DNA of 64,000 nt, from IMG/VR virus record IMGVR_UViG_3300023184_004198, positions 148,615 through 212,614 of that record; one strand, 5' to 3'. The translations under genes and the position numbers were made by a program. Under the pieces are notes generated by a model, which searched no databases, had not been told where the DNA came from, and saw nothing but the letters and a program-made list of their open reading frames with translations. Origin of the DNA: a virus. Numbering within the stretch: the first letter of the stretch is position 1; every line of letters begins with the position of its first letter. Below, in pieces: positions 58,317-64,000 of this stretch.

Positions 58317-58984
58317 ACTTAGTAATTTGCGGCGACAGTTTTATGAGCGCTGATACTGGTCGCCCAGGCACACACTTCAGTGAACTTTTAACAACATATG
58401 GTCATTCAGTTATTAATTTAGCACGTGGAGGTATTAGCAATATTGGCATTGCATTTCAACTTGAAACAGCAGTAAACCTTAAGCCAGACATGGTTATATT
58501 TTCATCAACAGGGCCAGATAGAATTGATATTGTTGTAAAAAATAGAAAATTTAATCCTAAATTAGGATTGAAAAATTTTATATATCCTTATAAATCTGAT
58601 TCAAGCACAGGAAGCAAACATGTTGGAGGATTAGATTCATCAGTGCTGTCTGACGTGATTCCTGCGTTTTTATCTCCGCGACCCGACTTGCCTGTTGAAT
58701 TAAATGATCCTGATAGAATTGAATCAATTAAACAGTATCTGGCATTGTACCATGATGCTAGTTTTAAAAACGTTACAGATAATTGGATAATAGGATATTG
58801 GAAATATAAATTAATTGAAAAACAAATACCGTTTATATACCTGCATCATGGCAGCAAATTAGGAAAATTAATGTACGAATACGTAAAACAAAATCCAGAT
58901 AAAATAACGCAATCTGTATATCACACTGATGAACAGACACAAATTTTGATAGCATTAGAATTAAAAAATGAATTAGAAAGATAA
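58313..58984 (+). CDS. SGNH/GDSL-like hydrolase (223 aa), AT-rich
   Basis: ATGA overlap. Block I is ICGDSFMSADTG with nucleophile Ser8; NLARGGISNIGIAFQLE carries the Gly block; IFSSTGPDR is in block III position; YHTDEQTQ may hold the Asp-x-x-His-like end. Predicted esterase, perhaps O-acetyl sugar. Lower GC than the next paralogue. Confidence 0.7.
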   Translation: MNLVICGDSFMSADTGRPGTHFSELLTTYGHSVINLARGGISNIGIAFQLETAVNLKPDMVIFSSTGPDRIDIVVKNRKFNPKLGLKNFIYPYKSDSSTGSKHVGGLDSSVLSDVIPAFLSPRPDLPVELNDPDRIESIKQYLALYHDASFKNVTDNWIIGYWKYKLIEKQIPFIYLHHGSKLGKLMYEYVKQNPDKITQSVYHTDEQTQILIALELKNELER

Positions 58985-58990
58985 CAAGTT

Positions 58991-59803
58991 ATGAAGAAAT
59001 TAATGATAGCAGGATGCAGCTTCAGTGCTGTGAGCAAAACGTTGCCAGGTACATCATGGAGTGAAGTGTTGGCCTCTAAACTTGGCGATTGGGAATTGAT
59101 CAATTTAGCACGTCAAGGCTGTAGCAATGGCGGCATTAGAATTCAAATAGAAGAAATACGCAAACAGCGTCCAGACTTTGCTGTGATAACTCCCACGTTT
59201 TGGGACAGAATGGAAATACCCGCCAAGTCAGTACCTTACGATTGGAATCAAAAACCCAGTTCAGGAGAGAATCCTCCACTAGAACAACACCTGCAGAACA
59301 GAGCCTTGGGCAATGGCTATCGCAGAGAAGATGGCATACGCAATGTCAACTATGGTCGAGAACCGTCAAACATGATCTGCGAAACTATCTTTACACTGGC
59401 AGAAAACTTTGATCATCCTTACAGAATGGGACGCATCACCCGACAATCACAAACAGGTGTGCGGCATTGGATTGACAGCATCTATGACAATGCTTGGAAA
59501 AAACAGTGTGATGAATGGATCATGCGAGATGGCATTACAATGATGTACCTGGATGGAATAAAATTTATTGTGTGTCCCAACTTGCTGTGGCCATTTGATC
59601 CTGACAATCAAACACAATGGCGTGATTCATTTCCAGCATTGATTCCTGATCACTATATCAATCTGGATCCTGCACAGTCACCGCAGGCCATATGTGGCAA
59701 TAATCCATTTAGTGGAGAAGATCCTGGCTATCACTCAAATCCAGTAGGACAAGAAATCATTGCAGAACATTTTTATCAAACGTGGAACGCTTACTTCAAG
59801 TGA
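58991..59803 (+). CDS. SGNH/GDSL-like hydrolase (270 aa)
   Basis: Paralogue of the preceding gene: IAGCSFSAVSKTLPGTSWSE with nucleophile Ser, NLARQGCSNGGIRIQ, VITPTFWDRMEIP, and DPGYHSNPVGQEIIAEHFY with the catalytic D-x-x-H-type end. The two differ much in GC, so they probably came in separately rather than by recent duplication. Its end overlaps the convergent gene by 13 bp. Confidence 0.72.
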   Translation: MKKLMIAGCSFSAVSKTLPGTSWSEVLASKLGDWELINLARQGCSNGGIRIQIEEIRKQRPDFAVITPTFWDRMEIPAKSVPYDWNQKPSSGENPPLEQHLQNRALGNGYRREDGIRNVNYGREPSNMICETIFTLAENFDHPYRMGRITRQSQTGVRHWIDSIYDNAWKKQCDEWIMRDGITMMYLDGIKFIVCPNLLWPFDPDNQTQWRDSFPALIPDHYINLDPAQSPQAICGNNPFSGEDPGYHSNPVGQEIIAEHFYQTWNAYFK

Positions 59804-60876
59804 CTGATTACAAACTGCTGTAGTTCTTGAGTCTTTTCTTGTTCAAATTCATACAGTCTGTTGTGATTGTGATCCAGTTTAGGCCGTAGTTTTTGCAATA
59901 GTGCTGGCAAGTCTTGATTGCACAACCACTCAACTTGTTCAAATGCACCACTCCAACGACGTACATCATCTATCTCAGTGTCATACGTTTCGTCTATGAC
60001 ATCACCAAAGGTTTCAAATCCCCAGTCCCGGTATTGCTGTAAGAAGTTTTGTATGGCAAACACCACAAACAGTCTACGAGCTTGAAAACACTTGGCAGTT
60101 TTTTCAGCAGACAAAAAAATACGATCCTTGCCCAGGGTTTCACATACCACACTGAACCAAGAGCGATTGTAAATTTCCCAAGGCACTAGACCACTCACAG
60201 AGTTGTCCATGTCTTTTTTGACTTCCCACTCAGGATTTAAATGCGGACTCACATAGGGATATTGTAAAGTAGTGTTGTTGAATAACTTGGCCACACGTTC
60301 AGGCGTCGAATCAATCCAGTGTCCCACAAACAAGTCTCTGTAGGTCACAATACCACGATCCAGCAAGTCTGATTGTTGCATGTTCAACATCACAAAATCT
60401 CTGTGCTCACGCCTAGCACCCAGCAAACATTCAAATGCATAAGGACGTTGTAGTGGAAAATCTTCACGTGGTTGATTCCAACGCAGGAAATTGAAACTCC
60501 AGGCTGGTCTGTAAATTACTCGTGGATCAGCAGGTTCATCTAGCCACACACCTGCTGTGTGCAACAACCAGTTTTCTACACCTGTGGTTTCAATCCACGC
60601 AATGAGTTCTTTTTTACTGTGCCACTCAATGTCTGTGAACAACACTAAATCAAATTGGTGCAAGGGCAACTGCATGAATTGTTCATTGTATTCATGCTTG
60701 TTGGGCAGGCTGTAAAACACAGGCATCACTGCTATCTTATGAGGTTGTGTCAATGCAGTATCCATGTCCACAATCTGATCGTAACCAAAGCCCCATTCAG
60801 TGGCCTGATAGCCTGGAGAAAATACTTTAAGAGAGGCGTGCAAGTCGTTCACGTATCTTGTCCATGTAGTAATCAA
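59791..60876 (-). CDS. Glycosyltransferase-like protein (361 aa), possibly fucosyltransferase type
   Basis: Ends with a basic helical tail. WFSVVCETLGKDRIFLSAEK, then TAKCFQARRLFVVF near 240-275 has the 'ET...F.SEK..KP...R.P.V' order of GT10-type fucosyltransferases and related phage proteins. The N-terminal half (FDLVLFTDIEWHSKKELIAW) is a Rossmann-like domain. Overlaps the next leftward-gene end by 50 bp, so the three minus-strand genes form one operon. Confidence 0.55.
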   Translation of the reverse strand: MITTWTRYVNDLHASLKVFSPGYQATEWGFGYDQIVDMDTALTQPHKIAVMPVFYSLPNKHEYNEQFMQLPLHQFDLVLFTDIEWHSKKELIAWIETTGVENWLLHTAGVWLDEPADPRVIYRPAWSFNFLRWNQPREDFPLQRPYAFECLLGARREHRDFVMLNMQQSDLLDRGIVTYRDLFVGHWIDSTPERVAKLFNNTTLQYPYVSPHLNPEWEVKKDMDNSVSGLVPWEIYNRSWFSVVCETLGKDRIFLSAEKTAKCFQARRLFVVFAIQNFLQQYRDWGFETFGDVIDETYDTEIDDVRRWSGAFEQVEWLCNQDLPALLQKLRPKLDHNHNRLYEFEQEKTQELQQFVISHLK

Positions 60877-61711
60877 ATCGTACCACTTCTTGTTTGTCCC
60901 AGTCCATTTGCAAACTGAATCTTAGATCTGGCACAGCATCACACACAGCAGTGTGATAGTCAGGATCAAAGTCGCCAATGGCTTCCATGTTGTCGTAGTG
61001 ATATCTGCGTTGGAACTCCATGGTTATGGGTCTGCGACTCATGGTCCAGTTGCCAATGAATTCGTACTCTGAGAACCAGCGTATGAGTTCACCATTGCCC
61101 CAGGGTGGTACAGTTGGCTCAGGTGGACATGAATCAATCATGGCATCCAGCCATTTCTTTTGATGTCGCTCCTCTAAGAATTTTACTAAATCATTAAAGT
61201 CTTGTTTGAGCACAGGCACGTTTTCTGAAATAAAGCAGTGTGGAGTGAGTCGTTCAAAGCCCAGGCCGTTCTTGATACTTTCATAATAACCCCAACTGTG
61301 GCGTTCATTTTCCAACACTTGGAAATTCAACACACCATCTTTCATGGGCTCGTAAGGTTTAATCAGCAAACAATCACAGTCGTGCATGATCATCAAGTCA
61401 TAGTTGAGATAGTCTAGAAAAGCAAACTTGATGGCTTGTTGTCGCAACCAGTATGTTCTGTAGTCACCATCGAACACCCAGTTGTTGACTTCGGGATAGA
61501 TACGATATATTTCACTATCAGGTGCATAGTCTAGTTTGGAGGTATCAATGCCATACTTTTCAAACACTGGCCACAGTTCTTCTTTGGGCACCGGGCTGGC
61601 AATACAGGTGCGATCAATGCCAATGAGATTGTTGGCAAACTCAGGTTGAAGGCTCATGATGGCATGTGGCACACGATATCGTGCTAGGTATAAAATTCTT
61701 GCTGAAGTCAT
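60827..61711 (-). CDS. Glycosyltransferase-like protein, DUF6492 type (294 aa)
   Basis: I chose ATG 61711, preceded on its strand by CTAAGGAACGT. LMIMHDCDCLLIKPYEPMKD carries the DxD-like DCD motif; GNGELIRWFSEYEFIGNW and RHSWGYYESIKNGLG are further landmarks. Similar class to 56965. Middle gene of the leftward operon, after radical SAM. Confidence 0.65.
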   Translation of the reverse strand: MTSARILYLARYRVPHAIMSLQPEFANNLIGIDRTCIASPVPKEELWPVFEKYGIDTSKLDYAPDSEIYRIYPEVNNWVFDGDYRTYWLRQQAIKFAFLDYLNYDLMIMHDCDCLLIKPYEPMKDGVLNFQVLENERHSWGYYESIKNGLGFERLTPHCFISENVPVLKQDFNDLVKFLEERHQKKWLDAMIDSCPPEPTVPPWGNGELIRWFSEYEFIGNWTMSRRPITMEFQRRYHYDNMEAIGDFDPDYHTAVCDAVPDLRFSLQMDWDKQEVVRFDYYMDKIRERLARLS

Positions 61712-61718
61712 ACGTTCC

Positions 61719-62708
61719 TTAGGTAATTGAGCAACTGTTGACACATTGATACAGCCTGCCGTCAGCAATGCTGCTTCTGGACCAGGTCTGTTCCACACGA
61801 TCAAACCACTCCAAGCAATGCGCCAAATCATATTTAAGTGCGTTGTTTTCTTGCACCAATTCTTTTGTCTGTGAATTGCCAGCATGATTCATAGTGTCAG
61901 GATAAAAACCCAGGTAACAACAAGGATATACTGAACCGTCAGCGGCTAGGTATATTTCCTTTTTGAGCTTGTGTTGACAACGTAGTTTTAACTCTGGTGT
62001 GTCTTTGTGCGACTGTACAGTGTGCGGATCAAACCATGTGATGTGACTTTGTAATAGGTCTTTTATGAGTGGCACATGTCCGCTGGGGTCTGTGCCAATC
62101 CTGTGACTGTATTCTCCTGACCTAGTGAACACTGGTCCAGAATCTCTGCCATCGTAGATGTTTTCAAACGCCGCAAATCCCATGTCCTGGGCCAGTTGTT
62201 GACATTGTTGTTCTTGATGCCTGTTATGATCAAACGGAACAAAACGCCATACTGCACGGCCACCTGCGCCAATAAACGCCTGTGCATTGGCTGTGACTCG
62301 GTTCCAATCAGTGTCTTGTCTGTACAAGGCATGAGTATCTGCCAGTCCATCCAAGGCAAATCCCACTGTAACTCCAGGCAAGGCCAGTCTGCGCCACCAG
62401 TCTTGATTGCGTAAACTACCATTGGTGTTGATGTTTATTTTGATACTGTGCGCAACAAGGTACTCGACTATTTCCACAGCGTCACGAGCACTTGCAAAGT
62501 CTCCCAGGTTGCCGTTGAAATTGGCATGTGTTAATTGTGAAATTACGGGACCGACAATGTGTTGAAATTGTGCCAAACTCAGTTCTACATCAGGGTAACC
62601 AGAGTTGTAGTCCATGCCACGATAGTTGCGCATGCACATAGGGCAGCGAGCATTGCACCGGGTAGTGAGTTCCACGTGCACCTGGCGTATTTGATCTAAC
62701 TTTAGCAT
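61719..62708 (-). CDS. Radical SAM / SPASM protein (329 aa)
   Basis: ATG 62708 lies 4 nt after a perfect TATAAATA on its strand; a further upstream start would read through this promoter. CxxxCxxC is at Cys18, 22 and 25 ([13 protein letters not shown]). [18 protein letters not shown] and VGFALDGL fit the barrel; [20 protein letters not shown] with CCYLGFYP and later CVNSC are SPASM cluster ligands. Similar architecture to 26180. Leads an operon with two glycosyltransferase-like genes, so sugar or peptide modification is likely. Confidence 0.85.
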   Translation of the reverse strand: MLKLDQIRQVHVELTTRCNARCPMCMRNYRGMDYNSGYPDVELSLAQFQHIVGPVISQLTHANFNGNLGDFASARDAVEIVEYLVAHSIKININTNGSLRNQDWWRRLALPGVTVGFALDGLADTHALYRQDTDWNRVTANAQAFIGAGGRAVWRFVPFDHNRHQEQQCQQLAQDMGFAAFENIYDGRDSGPVFTRSGEYSHRIGTDPSGHVPLIKDLLQSHITWFDPHTVQSHKDTPELKLRCQHKLKKEIYLAADGSVYPCCYLGFYPDTMNHAGNSQTKELVQENNALKYDLAHCLEWFDRVEQTWSRSSIADGRLYQCVNSCSIT

Positions 62709-62712
62709 GGGA

Positions 62713-62740
62713 TATTTATAGGCTGCTATTTTGCTAAATA
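62713..62740. promoter_or_regulatory. Divergent late promoters, each 4 nt from an ATG
   Basis: TATTTATA (62713-62720) is TATAAATA on minus, 4 nt before ATG 62708. TAAATA (62735-62740) on plus is 4 nt before ATG 62745. The whole gap is 36 bp, with no Shine-Dalgarno on either side. Confidence 0.7.
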
Positions 62741-62744
62741 CAAT

Positions 62745-63050
62745 ATGCAAACACATTTTGTCCGAGTTGAATGCGATGTCACAGCCAAGGTACATGGTCA
62801 GCCACTGCGTTACCGAGCTTATGTAAACAATGAACTGTTTGTTGAACGCACCTGGATCTGGACTGACTGCTATTTGGAAGAGTCATTTCAAATCCAAGCC
62901 GGACCGGGAGTGTATCCCATACGATTTGAAACTGTGGACGAAGCCAATGGTCGCATCAAAGTGCGCAATCACAGAATTGTAACAGGCCCAGGCAGAATAA
63001 TAGAGTATCAAGGCGAACCAAGTTTGGAGATATCAGATGCAAGTACGTGA
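62745..63050 (+). CDS. Virion-type hypothetical protein (101 aa)
   Basis: All-beta protein: [53 protein letters not shown], then [19 protein letters not shown]. This strand pattern resembles a small immunoglobulin-like or CBM fold in T4-like phage virions. Overlaps the tagged gene after it by 14 bp. Confidence 0.6.
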   Translation: MQTHFVRVECDVTAKVHGQPLRYRAYVNNELFVERTWIWTDCYLEESFQIQAGPGVYPIRFETVDEANGRIKVRNHRIVTGPGRIIEYQGEPSLEISDAST

Positions 63051-63255
63051 AATTGTAGAATCAGCGTCAGCAGGCGCCAGCAGTGCAGGCGGTATTGCAC
63101 CTGTGTCCATGCCCATGGGTACGTTATCAAGATCTGGCGGTTCCCTGCTGACAGGTAAATATACAACAGGTTCGGATCCAACACCGAATACACCTAAAGA
63201 ATACAAGAGGAATAATGATGCTCGCGGACAGTTTAAAAACTCTATTAGCAACTGA
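63037..63255 (+). CDS. Small tagged protein (72 aa)
   Basis: ATG 63037 follows TTTGGAGATATCAG. Starts [19 protein letters not shown], with IVE|S as in the head-targeted group, then IAPVSMPMGTLSRSGGSLLT, an element known to me from short T4-like phage proteins of aquatic bacteria. The rest is disordered and basic. Overlaps the Dps-like gene by 41 bp. Confidence 0.6.
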   Translation: MQVREIVESASAGASSAGGIAPVSMPMGTLSRSGGSLLTGKYTTGSDPTPNTPKEYKRNNDARGQFKNSISN

Positions 63256-63661
63256 ATATGCTTTCAGTATCAAGGCCCAGTTGTTTCACTGGAATGTGGA
63301 AGGCCCTGATTTTGCACAACTGCACGAGTTTTTTGGCAACTTGTACGAAGAAGTCTACAACGGCAGCATAGATAAAACTGCCGAATACATTCGTGCCATG
63401 GGCGACTATGCACCAGGCAGTTTTGAACGCTTTGGTGAACTCAGTATCATACAGGGTCAAACAAAGATTCCACGTGCCCGACTCATGATTGAAGAATTGT
63501 TGGCCAACAATGGTCAATTGCTAGAACTACTCAACGAGAATTTTGCCATTGCTGAACAAGAAAATCAACAAGGCATTGCTAACTTTATTGCAGAACGCAT
63601 TGATGCACATCAGAAACATGCATGGATGCTGAGAAGTTTCTTGAAAGACCAACGAGCATGA
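63215..63661 (+). CDS. Dps-like ferritin-family protein (148 aa)
   Basis: ACAAGAGGAATA precedes ATG 63215 (or 63218). LLATEYAFSIKAQLFHWNVE with the HWN of Dps, then FAQLHEFFGNLYEEVYNGSI and DKTAEYIRAMGDYAPGSFE give the ferroxidase His/Asp/Glu set; the C-terminal helix is AERIDAHQKHAWMLRSFLK. Dps oligomers bind iron and protect DNA from peroxide. With SOD it forms an oxidative-defence pair. ATGA overlap with the next gene. Confidence 0.8.
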   Translation: MMLADSLKTLLATEYAFSIKAQLFHWNVEGPDFAQLHEFFGNLYEEVYNGSIDKTAEYIRAMGDYAPGSFERFGELSIIQGQTKIPRARLMIEELLANNGQLLELLNENFAIAEQENQQGIANFIAERIDAHQKHAWMLRSFLKDQRA

Positions 63662-64000
63662 GCAACGACATCCGTGATATAATACGACGCCTGGACATGG
63701 TGGAGGGACGACTGAGCCCTGCTCAGCAAAAGGTACCACAACTGCCTGCGCTGTTCAAACCACACGGTATTCGAGCACTAGGCAGCAAAACAGATCCTGC
63801 TCATCCAATGGACGGATACATGGTTGGTGACTCAGTAGAGCCAAAGCGTACTGCTCTTGAAGAAGCCATGGCTGAGATTGAAGAAGACATGCTCAGCAAG
63901 GTCAAGAAAGACTTGACACACTATCTGGACCGACTAGAAAAGAAAGTGCGTGTTGATCGCGCATTAAAAGACAAGGCCTTGGATGCTGTGGAAAAACGTC
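63658..64000 (+). CDS. Phage hypothetical protein, 3' end outside window
   Basis: Starts MSNDIRDIIRRLDMVEGRLS; PAQQKVPQLPALFKPHGIRA, LGSKTDPAHPMDGYMVGD and an acidic helical stretch with EEDMLSKVKKDLTHYLDRL follow. At least 114 residues are visible. This arrangement is known to me from T4-like aquatic phage proteins of unknown function that often go with head-associated genes. Confidence 0.6.
   Translation, partial: MSNDIRDIIRRLDMVEGRLSPAQQKVPQLPALFKPHGIRALGSKTDPAHPMDGYMVGDSVEPKRTALEEAMAEIEEDMLSKVKKDLTHYLDRLEKKVRVDRALKDKALDAVEKR

Noticed and set aside
1-64000. Bacterial chromosome segment
   Set aside because: NadE, IF-1, SOD, ClpA, DnaJ and the Bug protein look bacterial, but they are interleaved with fibre, lysis, PhoH, gp44-like and T4-type late promoter features throughout.
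1-64000. tRNA genes
   Set aside because: I looked for cloverleaf arms and GGTTCGAATCC-type T loops in the gaps and found none; a tRNAscan-SE run would settle it.

Overview
The window is phage DNA, most likely a piece of a large T4-like (myovirus-type) genome from a water-borne phage. Evidence for a phage: genes are packed with ATGA/TAATG overlaps; there are long repetitive tail-fibre genes, a lysis set (3-TM holin, two spanin-like proteins, GH19 endolysin, SleB-type hydrolase), PhoH, a gp44-like sliding-clamp loader and a gp31/GroES-like co-chaperonin; and TAAATA/TATAAATA motifs resembling T4 late promoters lie in front of many genes on both strands. A Bug/TctC periplasmic solute-binding protein (a family greatly expanded in Burkholderiales) makes a betaproteobacterial host the best guess; that is inference. 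I saw no tRNA, rRNA, CRISPR array or insertion sequence.

Layout. 1-9250: short early-type genes behind strong sigma70-like promoters (TTGACC/A, 17 bp, TATAAT), with a histone H1 (Hc1)-like protein, NadE, a SleB hydrolase after a structured 395-bp gap, a WYL_2-like protein and translation initiation factor IF-1. 9260-10390: an Fe/Mn superoxide dismutase with a head-targeting-like N-terminus, and an A-type Fe-S carrier. 10384-22740: fibre/adhesin block (two genes leftward, four rightward), including a glycine-rich adhesin with an embedded Hint (intein-like) domain. 22786-29725: replication and chaperone genes (DnaE-like fragment, GroES-like, clamp loader), radical SAM, HAD and PhoH. 29718-34678: accessory genes (methyltransferase, sulfotransferase-like, APS-kinase-like, Bug protein, diiron ferritin-like protein, glutamine amidotransferase). 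34676-39939: lysis and membrane proteins. 39940-43107: DnaJ and a full-length ClpA-like unfoldase. 43792-56932: virion-type and head-cargo genes, including a 1638-residue multi-enzyme protein. 56965-62708: glycan-modification cluster (glycosyltransferases, PIG-L deacetylase, two SGNH hydrolases, a second radical SAM). 62735-64000: small virion-type proteins and a Dps-like ferritin.

Two patterns tie the window together. First, at least nine proteins begin with a short amphipathic segment ending in a [hydrophobic]-x-E|A/S/L site. This resembles the capsid-targeting sequence and gp21 cleavage site of T4 internal head proteins, and suggests that a set of enzymes and basic proteins, including the superoxide dismutase, is packed into the head and injected. 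Second, the late-promoter-like motif often sits only 4-8 nt before the start codon, so the late mRNAs of these genes should be leaderless or nearly so. The same phage carries its own IF-1, so a phage-directed change in translation initiation is worth testing.
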